Assembly (NCBI GenBank): GCA_932294295.1
Contig: OW028573.1
Location: 54,687,829 to 54,751,828 of the forward strand
Direction of reading: 5' to 3'
DNA length: 64,000 nt
Source of the DNA: Alitta virens
Lineage: Eukaryota; Annelida; Polychaeta; Phyllodocida; Nereididae
Below the pieces are notes generated by a model. The model was given only the letters and a program-made list of their open reading frames with translations. It had not been told where the DNA came from and searched no databases. How positions within the stretch are numbered: position 1 is the stretch's first letter; every line of letters starts with the position of its first letter. Of this stretch, positions 11,301 to 21,611 are shown one piece after another. Position numbers and translations under genes: made by a program.

Positions 11301-14300
11301 GTAGGCATGCTATCTGTTGTCTTCAGCAAACAAGAAAACTAAAGAAACATAATCCTGACCACAGCATCACGCAATGAGACTCCTGATGACAACCATCTGC
11401 TGAAGAACAAAATATTCACCAAACTGAGACTAAAGAGATTGCAGTCCGCCATTGCCAACCGTAGGGCAGCCTCTTTGTCAGATACAGAACTAATTGCTAA
11501 ATACGCTGCATGATGTACCTGAGGCGCCTGAATAATTTGCAAGACAGCACGTTATAATGAGTAGGGGAGAGTGGAACAATAAGACACTTTTTTTCGTTTT
11601 TGATTATGACAAAAATTCTCAAATCAGGGCATAGCTGGCTTCCCACCTCAGATGTAGGTTATACAGTAGTGCATACCTTCCAGCAGTTTCAGGTTTCTAC
11701 CTTTTGTAAGATTACAGTTCTTCAACACAACGTCAATGCAAGTCATTTGTTTGATTGTTTGATTGTTTCCCACTGGTGGGGAACTGTGAGACAAGCTAAG
11801 GGGTACAGTGAGACATGGCTTGATTGTACAACAGTGCAAAATGTCTCCAAATATACTTATTTTAGGTGGCAAGTTCCTTTTATTGTCCATTGCTACTGGT
11901 CTGAAACCTAGCAGGTTATTTTACCAGCAGTCAGAGGAAGATGTAATGATGAGATGGTAGGTCTTAAGTCCACAAAATATTATGCATATTACCCAATGGC
12001 TGGGATCATTCACTTAGCTTGGCATGGACATTGTGTATAACGTACAATTTATTAAACATGTCATGCAACCAAAATCCAACTGTCATTTCCTTTATGAAGA
12101 GTTACATTGAATTGACTGTCTCACTGTGCCCCACTCACACTTTGACTTACTCTTCCCTGTGCTGGTTTTAATATGAAGTTGTGACCATCTGAGGTCCACA
12201 TGGCTACAGCACTGTTTATTATTATCTGGTATTAAAGACAACTATCCAATGTTTTGTATACTATCATCCATTATCGCCAGTTATTGGAGAATACGATTAA
12301 AAACTCAGATGCGTAAACAAATTACTTGACCAGGTGTAAAACCCAAAAGTGAAATTACAAGCACGAAGTGCTTTATAATTCTTGCAGGTAATGAAACATT
12401 CTAGTGGTTATGTAGTGTTGGCATAAATGCTTAAAGGGCAGTGTTATAACCTTCACTCTGTTGAAACTAAGGGGTTTGTCTAACTGTTCCCCGTGTCTCA
12501 ATGTTCCCCATTCTCCCCTACCTTTGTATTATGTATTACTCATCATCCCCAATGTACCCAGACACGTTCAAGATTGAAGATGATGTTATTCATATTCGGC
12601 ATAAGCAACTGTTAGGTCATACGAATCGAGATAAACAATTAGGCAGATATTACATTCAAATTAGCCACAGCATGTATTTTACTCTGTAGAGGCTTGGCAC
12701 AGCATGGGCACAAGAAAACAGCACGTAAGCAAGTCAATTGTTCTGCAGTGCAGAGAATGTTCCAGGAAAACTTTGTCATAGTCAGGAACCTGTTTATAAG
12801 TTGCTGCTTCTGCACAAATTTCAGGAGACACGCCCTGTGTAATTTTCTTTACACTTTACAATTATGAATACATAACTATTAAATCATTTGTCAATTTTAC
12901 AGAGAAAGGATACAGTAAAATATAACTATTGATACAAACAAGCCAGATGAATCAGGTCTGACCGGGAATGTACAAATGTAATTCACTGACTGACTAAATG
13001 GATGAAATTTGTATATCTAAGGCCATTCTTAAAAATATTCCTGTTGAAGGTTACAGAACAAATCAGTGAGTATGATAAATTAGTTCCTTGCCTTTATGTT
13101 ATTTTATTTTAGTTTAGTTTTCAATCTGTTTCGAGAATATTCTTCTGAAAAATAAAAATTCCTACCTACCTGATTTAAGTGTCATGTTCAGACAGTACAA
13201 TTACAATTGGGACCATTCCATCTGTAGAGTTACTTTTTAAATGTAGTCAAAGTTACAGAACTTAAACTTCGTATAGAATATGTTGCCAAGTGTTGTATAT
13301 TTAATCTTATTTGTTGAATCTGGGTACTTTTCAAGCATCTCGTATTCCCTGAATATCATTCTACCTATAGAACGTCCTTCATAAAATTTGGATTCCTGCT
13401 ATAAATTCAAAGTCTTACTTATTAAACACTTTGCAGGCAATCGTTCTGATCTGATTATCTGATGAGCTAGCATGTAATGTTTCATATCATACAGACCTCA
13501 CAAATCTCTGTAATAATTTAACGCATTGTTAATTGATTATGATAATAATGTAGTTCTAAACAAAAACGAAATAATTAAATTTCGATAAAATGGTAAAATA
13601 AATTCAACGGATCACCCATTTTAATACAATTATACACTTTCTCCTCTCTGGATAGTGGGTATTCTGTAATATTTCAGAGGGTCTATTACCTGTTACATTT
13701 CTACAGATCACAGTCAGCACATCTGTAACGAATTACGAAAGCTGAGTCAACAATCAAATGCCCTTCAAGCTGCAGCTATATTTTCCTAAATTATCTTTTC
13801 TTATTTTAAAAATAGCTAGATTTAAGATGAACGACCTAATTGACTGACATCATGCAATCCTACATCAACCCATGTAGTGGTCATGTAATAGCCAGCTAAA
13901 CATATTTCCCAGATATTCAAATGCATCTGAATGGACTTGTTGAAGCGTTACATAGCTGTTTCACATCAGCTTTTAAGCTTTGTTGTTGTAATCATCAGGT
14001 AATCATGTTTAAATAAATAGTTTCTGAACTAGTCAAAGGAGTGTGCAAGCCAGACTGAAAGAAATCCATAACGCCATCCTACCAATGTCGAATAACATTT
14101 AGCAATTGAATGAAGTTCATGGCATTAGCAACTGAATTAAGTTCATGGCATTAACAACTGAATTAAGTTCATGGTATTAGCAACTGAATTAAGTTCATGG
14201 CATTAACTAGGCTGCTGGCCTAACTTTAACATCATATATGTATGCAATGCTGGGATCCAACCTGATGACAGGAAAACACAAAAACCGCTATAAAAACGGA

Positions 14301-17300
14301 GCTTTAGACTAAGCATGCGTTAATGGCAAACGGACTTAAGCTAATACCAGCAGTAAATTAGCCTTAGCGGTCATTCATAACTGTTGGTGATATTGATTCA
14401 TACCCGTCACAATCTTGAGCACACTCAGCTGAAGCAGATTACTCGTGAGGAATTAATTAACCGAGGTGCGCAGAGAATTGAAAGCTGAAACCTTTGATAT
14501 TATTCTGTGTCCAGTGATATACCAAGCATGTGCGTCACATGCGAATCATGGCTACTCACTGCAAGTCATACTGGGTGAGCCAGAAGGCCATCTCACGATC
14601 TTTGACCACCAGGGGCGCTGCATTGGCCAGTCTACAATGAAACCGAGGCTTTTCACAAATCTCGTCCGTTCTCGCCACAAGACGAGAGGCCACTAGAGGC
14701 CACCAACGACCCTGGCGATGCCGCGACACACACATCCACATCAAATTTTGAGTTATACACAGAGCAAAGTAGGTCATTAGCTGACCTTGCTGACAGACCG
14801 CCAGGTCGGCAATGATTACGCCTTGACATCTGACGCCGCTCGTGAAAATAACGTCATGCAGAAGGGCACGAACGTCACAGACAGCGTAGGGCGAGTCAGA
14901 CCACGTCTCTTGTAGTGGGGAGCGCAGCGTCTTGGTCGGCTCCTATCATCTGGCTCATCAACCAGTAATCTCTGAGCTCAGACCTCATATCACGGCCGTC
15001 GAGGCTGGTTACCACACCTCGCCTTTTAGCAGCACACAAAAACAAACTGCTCAAATGGGCTGTGATAAGAGCCAGGGCAGCCTGGGAAGCTCTGGGCAAA
15101 TTACCTAGGGCAGGCAGCCAGGTCCTCTCTTTTCGCTGGCTATCGTATACCTAAATTAGCACCTACTCGTAGCCCGATCCTATACTATGTACATTTATGT
15201 TAAATATTGACCTTAGATTTTTCTATGAGTCATGAAATGTACTCACAATGTACTCAGTGAGTACCACTACATTTTGAAGTGTGAGTGTAATGTACTTGGT
15301 GAGTACAAATACTTTTTGAAGAATGAATACAAGTTCGAGCACAAGTATCTAGACATTGATTGACGTACTTTCGAGTACAAATAGAAATGCTGTGCTCGAG
15401 TACATCTGTACACGAGTACACGAGTAGGCCTACTCTGTAACATACAGCCATGGCCATGACCTTGGATAACAACGAGGTAAAGGTGAGTAACTTGTCAGGT
15501 CGTCACACGAACTAATTACGACTGGTCCGTTCATAAACACACTGGCGGCAAGGAAGCTAATCTAAAAAAATCAGCTGGATATCCAAAGATAGATTGCACA
15601 CCCACAGAGACTAGGTTAAGAACGCATGATCAATATGGTATGAAATTAATCTCTTTTACAGGTGTCAACAATAATGCAAGTGTTAATCCCGTTTGATACA
15701 TCAGCCAGAAGCCAACCGCAATAAATATTACTATACCTAAAAGTATAAATGTTAATCATTCACTGCAATATTTTCTTATAAAGGTTAATTATCAAAGGCA
15801 GATGCTGTCTATTTAACTCATGGATATGATGTGACAAGTAAAACAAAGATACAATATATGATGGGACAAGTAGAATAACCATGATTTAACTGCATGACAT
15901 CGTGTGGACTCCAAGTATTATCCGCTCATCGCGTCTGCCCTAGGACTTCAGACCAGCAGGTTCAATGCATTACTTGGAAATTTCATAATTGCACAAACTT
16001 CACCTATGTGATCCGCAGACGTGCATGTGTTTAAATGCCACGAACCTATAATAGTTTTTGAGGGCCGCATCTGTGGCGTGTATTACATTTCCTTCAGCTA
16101 ATGTATCTGTGTCGTCTGCAAGTTAAAACACCACAACGGAATTCTTTGAAACATTCCTTTGCAGTCTGAGCACAGAAGCTGTTCAAACAGAACGTGCTAA
16201 TGTGAAATTATGTTTGCGCATGTTTGAATTGGGGTTGATATCTGCCTTGTTGTTGACATGCAGTTAAGATGTAGCAGCAGATATGTCCAAGGGAGGCGTA
16301 CCCAAGTATCGGTTTGATAAATCAGTTTTTCTTAATAGGTCAGTTATTCTAAATTAGACCAATACCAGGTATTGACCACGCCAACTGATGCTTCAACAAC
16401 TAGGCCACCCAGCCGCATGTTCGGCATGAAGCTAGTAGGAAACCAAAGACGTTTCTATTGGCTCTGTAGAAACCATCTTGTGAGAGGATTTACGCTGCTA
16501 GTACAGTGTCGTGGTGGTGGTGGATTAGGACTTTTAAGTCCTGTATTTCTGCACCTGATGGGCTAATTAGGACAGGTAGGGACCATGGCAATGAGACGAA
16601 GGGATGAAACAGCCATCCAACATAGGCTTGACCGGGAATTGACCAAGTGGTTGGAAGCCCAGCGCGCTACCACTGAGCTAGGCCCCCACCCGCTAGTACA
16701 GTGTCAGTGCTAAGGCAAATAATAGACATCATCCATGGAGTAAAGTAACATGGGATGGACTCTAAACCAGACTAAGCTCCAGATCAGCAACATAACACCA
16801 CACATGGATAAAAAATTCAGATTTTACATCGTAAGAAGTTGAATGATGACCTACTTGACCCTGTTGTTCTCCTCTTTCTCAAATATCTCCTGCTTCTTGA
16901 GCACCCCTTGTAGGATCTCGATCTCTTCTGGGGTCAGGTGTTCCAGGGTGGGTGAAGGGGGGCAGGCGGGGGTCAGAACCCCCTGCAGGTGAACCGGGGC
17001 ACTAGCACGGCGACGCCCGCATCCTGGAGATGGCTTCGACGCCAACTAAGCAAAAAATTAATAAATACACAAAACTTAAAGGTGAGCATATATGTGAATA
17101 TGAAGCAGTATCATATTACAGGAACTCACGCTAGAAATTAATATCTTATGTACACTGGACTAAAAACCTAAGGATATGGCATGTTCTAGACGCGTGTTCA
17201 TCAATTTAAAAAGAAGGAAGTTTTTTTTTCTGATTTTGCAAAATGGACATAAACTAAAATCGGTAAGTGTAAAAACTATAAATACGTAACATTATTATAA

Positions 17301-17629
17301 AATTGAACCTTGTTTAAAAGCAACCTAAATAATATGGACACCTCTCCATTAAGACTTAAACATGGTGGTTATCTTTTCTTTTACTGGTATCACCCCAATA
17401 GAAAAATCGACTACCCAGAAAACAGAGGTTGGCTTAGCGTTGCCAAAATAGCTGACATATATAGCATACCTTAATCTAACACCCGTACAATGTAATTACA
17501 CCCCAATTATTATTGCATGCACCTCTAGATAGGCCTATTGTGTAAAAAATGTCAGTAATTGCACCAATGTTGTAAGGAGGCAGTAATTACCTTGTTGAAA
17601 ACAGTGCTCATTATAGAGGAGCATATCAT
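2254..17629 (-). CDS. RIM: RIM (Rab3-interacting active-zone scaffold) homologue, spliced, incomplete at the 3' end
   Basis: RIM is a presynaptic active-zone scaffold: its N-terminal helices and zinc finger bind Rab3 and Munc13, its PDZ binds ELKS and calcium channels, and its C2 domains bind other partners. The joined exons give, in order, an acidic/basic helix (about residues 47-95), an eight-Cys FYVE-type finger (C114-C168), a G-x-W-F motif (about residue 180), a linker of about 650 residues rich in Arg, Ser and Asp, and a PDZ (about 875-970). Helix, finger and W-F motif together separate Rab3 effectors from other FYVE proteins, and the PDZ points to RIM rather than rabphilin or Noc2. All main junctions use GT/AG and keep phase. 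No C2A or C2B was found, so the gene probably continues past the left edge. Numbering here omits the two candidate cassette exons. Piccolo/Fife-type proteins are the main alternative. Confidence 0.86.
2340..4450. other. Intron-like DNA, no supported feature
   Basis: At least one RIM exon should lie here to bridge exon 8 and the 2254-2333 exon, but none could be phased. A short block near 3010-3050 (GTACGT donor on minus) was considered and not accepted. Confidence 0.5.
4455..4575 (-). CDS. RIM: RIM exon 8: end of the PDZ domain
   Basis: A 121-nt exon begins after a TTTCAG acceptor and codes GNQIVEWNGQSLVNATFEET then RQIMEKTGDNVQLVILRSKR. G-x-x-I-x-E-W-N-G and T-x-E-E are hallmarks of the RIM/Piccolo PDZ. 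The exon either ends at the GTAGGT donor (phase 2) or reads through to AAG TAG, which would end the protein just after the PDZ. Splicing is preferred because RIMs continue to C2 domains, but a short PDZ-terminal isoform by intron retention is possible. Confidence 0.9.
4772..4888 (-). CDS. RIM: RIM exon 7: PDZ core with G-L-G-M loop
   Basis: A 117-nt exon between TTTCAG and GTAAGT codes VGLGMRVVGGKVGPDGKLGA then FVSYVAKGGPAEASGIEE. GLGM is the carboxylate-binding loop (GLGF type); R-V-V-G-G-K and G-A-F/Y-V-x-x-V-x-x-G-G-x-A-E are typical of RIM/Piccolo-class PDZ domains. Phase 1 in and out, consistent with both neighbours. Confidence 0.92.
5678..5749 (-). CDS. RIM: RIM exon 6: start of the PDZ domain
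   Basis: A 72-nt exon (TTTTTCCACTAG acceptor, GTGAGT donor) codes VVSGPSAPFKVVLSKDKNDD and NCR. Its first two bases complete a Ser codon with the last base of exon 5, and its last base makes Thr with the first two of exon 7. It supplies the first beta strand of the PDZ and the lead-in to the ligand loop. Nothing else fits the phase in this interval. Confidence 0.85.
5895..7863 (-). CDS. RIM: RIM giant exon 5: Arg/Ser/Asp-rich linker between zinc finger and PDZ
   Basis: A single 1,969-nt exon (TTGTTTCAG acceptor, GTGAGT donor) codes 656 residues joining the Rab-binding domain to the PDZ. In order: an acidic Glu-rich block, a Lys/Arg-rich Ser/Pro linker, a collagen-like G-L-P/S-G run (about residues 467-490), at least eight repeats centred on S-D-P-R (about 545-665), then nearly pure Arg-Asp/Lys-Asp alternation (about 715-800) and more R-R-x-S sites up to RRTS. 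Vertebrate RIMs also have a long Arg/Glu-rich linker here that carries a PKA/14-3-3 serine. The first Met, at 7887, lies in the intron and is not the start. The long frame overlapping at 5949-6719 is a purine-repeat shadow. Confidence 0.85.
7870..9030. other. RIM intron
   Basis: AT-rich DNA between exon 5 and the candidate microexon; no repeat or second gene seen. The shorter interval 4889-5677, between exons 7 and 6, is likewise featureless. Confidence 0.6.
9036..9074 (-). CDS. RIM: Candidate 39-nt RIM microexon
   Basis: Within the intron between exons 4 and 5, a pyrimidine-rich acceptor (TTGTTCACTTGACAG) is followed by 39 open nucleotides (FLVPTHNQLRQVE) and a GTGGGT donor. Phase is 0 at both ends, the same as the flanking junction, so inclusion adds 13 residues without a frameshift. 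Short in-frame exons are common in neuronal synaptic genes. There is no homology evidence and a chance match is possible. Confidence 0.35.
9376..9537 (-). CDS. RIM: RIM exon 4: last cysteine pair and G-x-W-F Rab-effector motif
   Basis: After a CCGTCTGTCCACAG acceptor the exon codes DLKGKWQCLLCQKRREYACA and then TGGWFHGPE. W-x-C-x-L-C-x-K-x-x-E followed by G-x-W-F is the conserved end of the RIM/rabphilin/Noc2 zinc finger (family form S-G-A-W-F). Two in-frame donors exist: a perfect GTGAGT after ...SDW (exon end 9376) and GTATAG ten codons later, after the acidic VSDDLFSDDE (exon end 9346). Both are phase 0 and fit exon 5, so alternative donor use is possible. Confidence 0.88.
9932..10172 (-). 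CDS. RIM: RIM exon 3: helix end and first six cysteines of the zinc finger
   Basis: The exon runs from a TATTTGCAG acceptor to a GTGAGT donor, 241 nt, phase 2 in and phase 0 out. It codes RLERELRCLEDQVARG, a basic linker, then C-x2-C-x12-C-x2-C-x4-C-x2-C (CRLC, CSDC, CTRC), the first three metal pairs of a FYVE-type finger. The last pair, CLLC, is in the next exon, 23 residues on. In RIM this finger lies between the two Rab-binding elements and binds the Munc13 C2A domain. Confidence 0.9.
10440..10610 (-). promoter_or_regulatory. CpG-rich intronic block, candidate internal RIM promoter
   Basis: Just upstream of the zinc-finger exon, this intronic block carries TGAGTCA (AP-1-like), GAGGGGCGG (GC-box-like) and GACGTC sites and a CTATTTTTAG run in minus orientation. 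RIM genes in vertebrates use internal promoters for shorter isoforms; applying that here is inference. Confidence 0.2.
11049..11200. repeat. (GATAA)n microsatellite followed by a poly(A) run
   Basis: About 17 pentamer units (11049-11136), a short degraded part, then 21 A's (11180-11200). It lies in RIM intron 2. The pentamer array reads L-I-L-S-Y on the other strand and is not a gene. Confidence 0.95.
11561..12521. mobile_element. Non-autonomous TIR element (GTAGGGGAGA ends), 961 bp
   Basis: The left end GTAGGGGAGAGTGGAACA is mirrored at the right end (TCTCCCCTAC at 12512-12521). Subterminal copies of GGGG-x-ACA-x-TGAGACA also occur inside in both orientations (about 11775-11818 and 12115-12150). 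No transposase frame. It lies inside RIM intron 2. The multi-copy subterminal motif resembles the layout of the element at 51750-52593. Confidence 0.65.
12522..14100. other. RIM intron 2, mostly unfeatured, with one repeat end
   Basis: 13016-13190 begins GGCCATTCTTAAAAATATTC and later holds CCTACCTACC. Both motifs recur in the inverted-repeat element at 40175-40505, so this looks like a diverged copy. Nothing else stands out. Confidence 0.45.
14101..14204. repeat. 26-bp minisatellite, four copies
   Basis: Four head-to-tail units of A(G/A)CAACTGAATTAAGTTCAT plus GGCATT, with one to three differences between units. Confidence 0.95.
14560..14631 (-). CDS. RIM: Candidate cassette exon between RIM helix and zinc finger
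   Basis: A 72-nt open block lies between an acceptor (TTTCATTGTAG) and a perfect GTGAGT donor. It begins with one base completing a codon and ends with two, exactly the phases of the exon 2/exon 3 junction, so inclusion adds 24 residues (LANAAPLVVKDREMAFWLTQ then YDLQ) without a frameshift. Vertebrate RIM1 has an optional insert at the same place, between the helix and the zinc finger; that is family knowledge, while homology of this insert is inference. The peptide itself is not recognisably conserved. Confidence 0.5.
15236..15432. repeat. Cluster of GAGTAC/GTACTC palindromic words
   Basis: At least ten occurrences of GTACTC or GAGTAC and variants in both orientations within 200 bp, including GTACTCAGTGAGTAC. 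Probably a decayed repeat with foldback potential. Confidence 0.6.
16511..16691 (-). mobile_element. tRNA-derived SINE (family 1), recent insertion
   Basis: On the minus strand a tRNA-like head with A box (TAGCTCAGTGG) and a degraded B box is followed by a body shared almost exactly with the element at 62066-62255 and ending in (CCA)n. The direct repeat GCTAGTACAGTGTC is perfect on both sides (16497-16510 and 16692-16705), a 14-bp target-site duplication showing LINE-mediated insertion. It lies in RIM intron 2. Confidence 0.92.
16855..17045 (-). CDS. RIM: RIM exon 2: N-terminal Rab3-binding helix
   Basis: The exon follows a TTTTTTGCTTAG acceptor and ends at a GTAGGT donor, 191 nt, phase 0 in and phase 2 out. 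After a Pro/Arg-rich start it codes LEHLTPEEIEILQGVLKKQE and a charged continuation, matching the start of RIM proteins (L-x-H-L-T-x-E-E followed by a long charged helix). This helix contacts Rab3 in the family. The exon's last AA joins the first A of the zinc-finger exon to make Lys and continue RLEREL in frame. If the donor is not used, the reading frame meets TAG at once (AAG TAG). Confidence 0.85.
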
Positions 17630-18285
17630 TAATCGACCTCATCCAGCCACATAAGCAGCTAACCGGAATCTGAAAGAAAAACAAAACAGAAGGATATGAC
17701 AACATAACATGATGACATGACAATTTTCATTAAAAAAATGTAGGACAATGACGTCATCACTAATTTGGATAAGATGAGATGTGATTCTACAGCAAAAAGA
17801 AAAAATAGATTATTAATATCTCTGCTTTAGCAGCGACGATTTTTTTAATATAGTTTTGTAATTAAAATGATCAGCAGTTATGTTTCAGTGCGCGGGCATT
17901 AGATTGCATATATTCAAGATGACAAAAGGTCTCACCCGGATGTAAAATATATCATGCGGCCAGCAGTTGCGCAATCAAAAGCAGACAGTTTGTCTGTCTG
18001 ACCAAAATAATGCATTACCCGACTGAATCATTTGCTCTTTGCATTCTTTGTTTTGGACAATTATGTAATGAATGAAAGGAGTTTTTCTCAAATCCGATTA
18101 ATTACTTTTTTTACGATTAGTCTAGACAATTAATTGTGATGGTCTTAATTCTTGCAAAACAACCGCTTTCCAATTAATCAATATTAATTTGCACTATCTG
18201 TTCGGCTTCAAATATTAATGAAATTAGTTCATGCTTTGTTCTTGGTAAACTAGCTAGCGATTGTGATGACCCAAAAAGCTTGTTG
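17050..18285. other. RIM intron 1 and upstream DNA
   Basis: Apart from the exon at 17591-17669, AT-rich with no repeat or gene recognised. Confidence 0.5.
17591..17629 (-). CDS. RIM: RIM candidate first coding exon (13 codons)
   Basis: A minus-strand exon of 79 nt runs from 17669, after a long pyrimidine tract ending TTTCAG, to 17591, before a GTAATT donor. In the only frame compatible with the next exon there is a stop, then ATG at 17629, then MICSSIMSTVFNK, ending in phase 0 as exon 2 requires. The stop upstream of the ATG and a good acceptor suggest a 5' UTR/start exon preceded by at least one more noncoding exon. The peptide is not a conserved part of RIM, so the start rests on splice logic alone. 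A different upstream exon joining straight to exon 2 remains possible. Confidence 0.5.
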
Positions 18286-18289
18286 CTTG

Positions 18290-18510
18290 AGTACGCTAGT
18301 TGGGTGCGTCACACGCACGTACACACGTCGAACGACGCTCGTTGAGGAACGTCACAAACCCAATGACCTTCAAGTCTGACTTCCGAGACTGGAGAGCACT
18401 CGACAAACAGCTATACTCACGCACTACCGCCCCCTGACTATCACCGAATTTGAACAAAACATCGTGACATTCGGTGTGGATATGTCTTCACAAACTGTCA
18501 TTGTGTTATA
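18290..18510 (-). promoter_or_regulatory. Candidate RIM promoter and noncoding first exon
   Basis: A CpG-richer block just upstream of the 17.6-kb exon has several TGACG/CGTCA half-sites (18305-18355), a GGGGGCGG GC-box-like run and a perfect GTGAGT donor just below 18421 on the minus strand. A noncoding exon ending at 18421 could splice to the exon starting at 17669. Composition and splice site only; no start site can be seen directly. Confidence 0.3.
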
Positions 18511-19139
18511 GTGCACATAATATTATATTTTTATCCCTGTATATTTCATGCAAGTATGTTTTAATAATTGCTTTATGTTATTACTGATCCTATTGCTGCC
18601 TGATTATTTCTTCATTATATGGAGGTGGAACTAAATAAATAAATATATAATTAAGTCAGTAGAGTTATGTAAAAAGCTGTTACTTAATAATGCTTAAAAA
18701 AAGACACCTTCGGCAATGGCTAACCTGATTTCAAAAAAAATGTTTTTCTAATTTTATATGTTAAGTCACTATATCTAGAAAACGTACTCATGGCTTGGGC
18801 GTCATAAACTGATAAAACGCATACATGTAGGCACAGCTTTTTGAAAATTGGACATCCAATGTTTCAGCAAAACAGCTACTAATTATTAGCGAGGAGTAGG
18901 CTCGAAGAACAAATGAACCGCCATATTTATTTTTACAATGCATTGTGGTAATGAAACACCAGAGGGCGTGCGAATGCAATTAGCAGTGGCGACACCACAC
19001 TAACATAACAGAATGTTTATCGAACGTCGCAATTTAAATACAACGAAACACTAGCATAAAAGCTATTTGAATAAAAAAAATGTGTACACATGTAAACAAA
19101 CTGAAAACAAGAGTGAATCATAAAAGAGTAGACTATCTT

Positions 19140-20345
19140 GACCCATAGGCTGTCATAGGGTAAATTCCAATTATAAATAAAATCTTTAAAACTGTCGACA
19201 TCCTCAACATTTTTTTGAAGTTATTGGGCAAAAGGTTCCACAATTTGGCACCTAGATAAGTTAGGCTGAAAATTCCATATTTAGTGGTTCGTGGAGATCT
19301 TAGATTTAAAGTTTTACAATAACTTTGTAAAATGAATTATTTACATATAAATACAGGTAACAGGTTTTGAATACTTTTGTACATTGCTATGGCAACCTTT
19401 ATCAAAAGCACACTATGCAAAGAAGTCATATTACAGTTTTTGTTATTTATCCATATCGGTTTTTGTACAGAAGCACCAAATTAAAGGACAGTAGTTAAAA
19501 TTAGAATTAATAAAGCATTTGTAAATCAGAAGTTTGGTATCATAATCTGGTAAATTACATAGATGTAAAAGATAACTTATTGTCTATGACAACATCCAAA
19601 TACTTTATACTTGACTCACTTTTTAAGATAGTACCACTGAAATTAATACTGGGTAAATTACAAGAACCATGACAAAAAGAAATTAATTGAAATTTATTTG
19701 GATAAGCCTTCATTCTGTTTAAGGTAAACCAGTGTAACATGTTACTGACATTGGATTCCGGATACATTTTAAGATTGATAATACTAGTCGATGAACATGA
19801 AATGACATTGTTATCAGCATAATTAAAAATGATACAGTCACTGACAAAATGAAAAATATCATTTATAAACACATTGAACAAGATCGGGCCTAATACTGAC
19901 ACTTGGGGGACGCCCTTCTTAATGGTGGTCAAATCACTTTTGACATTATTGATTTTAACGTTGTAAACTGTTAAGGTAATTATAGGACAGAGCAACTGAT
20001 TCGTAATTGAGGCCATAGGCTGTGAGTTTAGCTAGCAGTAAACCATGAGGTAAGACGTCAAAAGCCTCACTAAGATCCATACTGATGGCTGCAACATGTT
20101 CACCAGTATCTAAACAGAGTTTCCATTTTTCAACAACATTTAAAATGACACATTAGGTATTGTGACATTTCTGATAAGCGGATACATGTTCATTGTAGAC
20201 ATTGTTAAAATGGTTACAAAGCTGATGATTTATGGTTCTTTCAGTTAAGATTGATAAGCATGGAAGAATACTTATGGGTCTGTAATTAGTCGTCTCAAGT
20301 TTCTAATTACATTTAAAAACATCTCTAATTGCTTAAATAAATACA
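19140..20345 (-). pseudogene. LINE reverse transcriptase fragment (degenerate)
   Basis: Minus strand. Motif A appears at about 20050-20090 (MDLSEAFDVLPHG); motif B (KKGVPQVSVLGPILFNVFIN) and motif C (NYADNN, from Y-A-D-D) lie in a 153-codon frame at 19555-20016, followed by the thumb-like YLDVVIDNKLSF. The C-terminal part decays toward 19140. Endonuclease and 5' parts are missing, and frames are broken. Jockey/CR1 superfamily-like. The D-to-N change in the catalytic box makes activity unlikely. Confidence 0.85.
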
Positions 20346-21611
20346 GCCGTATTTTAACAAAAATGATTAGATTGTTAAAGAAGCTGTAAATGACAATCTA
20401 AATTATCATTAGCCTTTTTCAGCACTGTAATAATTTCATACGACGCTACGTGGCGTGGTAACAACGCCATTTATTGAGGAAACTCATTCTGAAACCAAAA
20501 CAAACATGGTGGCTGATTTGGCTGTGTTTGATGGTCAGCTCATTGGTATAAATATCATTTTAACGACACATAACTCAATTAATTATATATGAAGAATATT
20601 TCAAAAACCTATGCAGAAACATTTTATCTCGTGAGTAATCAACTTTGTTGAATGATGCTGTCCATAGTGAAAATATAAGGAAAATTCAAGTTTTAAGTGA
20701 CCTAACATGGCCATCCTGAATCTCTGTTGAGGTAATGCATGTATATACTTCCAGTAGTTTAGAAACTACAGCAGTAACATAAATCTCCGAAATTTGACTG
20801 CTCAAAACAGGCTGACGTGCCAGTCAAGCGCCGCACAACCCAGAGCAAGAAGCACACTGATGACCTCATGGTTTCTTTACCTCTCTTATTTCTTTAGACT
20901 CAGTGATAATATTCATTTAGAAATAAACTGCCATTATTATTCAGCCACGTATAATATAAAGAACTCTAAATGTGGCCGGACACTGATAGAAAATAAATTA
21001 GTTATGTAACAATAGGGCTGAATAATAAAATTAACTGCAGAGGACGCAATAATGCGATGTTTGTTTAAGGTTGTTTAAGGTCACCAATTTGGCATTAAAT
21101 CAGAAGTATTTATAGAAGCAGAGGTGTAATCCTTATTGGGAAGCTGATTATTTTGCATTACAAAGAACGTATGTCCGAGAGCCTTTATTCGAACTTTTCT
21201 ACCTGGAATATACTAACTGGCTAATTCAGTTTTTTTAGGCTTCTTTCGAAGAAAAGGGTAGATCTGTCTAGTCTGTTTTTCTGCCATGTTACGAAAGCTT
21301 AGTATTTCAAAGCAATGCATCTTCAAAAGAGAGAAAGACAGCTTTGAACAAAATAGGATTTGTGATAGGCTTATTTGGATTTTTTTTTTGGGGGGTTTTT
21401 TTTTTCAAGTAGAAACTGGCCTGACTTAAACCTCCTCATATGAGACAAACTATGTGCACAAACGAGACGAGCAGTATTTGTATTCGACTCGCTGAATAAT
21501 CAGTTGGCAGGCCATGTTGGCTAAATGACACATCTAATTTCTGGGTATCGAGGATGGTATGTACATCGTAATTAAATCATATTAGCGAAAGTGATTCGCT
21601 GCACCGGAAGT
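20346..21611. other. No feature recognised
   Basis: AT-rich intergenic or intronic DNA up to the satellite. Short frames only. Confidence 0.5.

Noticed and set aside
11600..11911. 103-codon frame as a gene
   Set aside because: It lies wholly inside a TIR element, overlaps an opposite frame of similar length and shows no domain.
14900..15080. Open minus-strand block after GTGCTGCTAAAAG (GVVTSLDGRDMRSELRDYW...)
   Set aside because: It has protein-like composition and the right entry phase, but no donor in phase 2 before the stop, so it cannot sit between RIM exons 2 and 3.
19555..20016. Intact host reverse transcriptase gene
   Set aside because: The catalytic box is Y-A-D-N, frames are broken on both sides and the layout is a truncated LINE.
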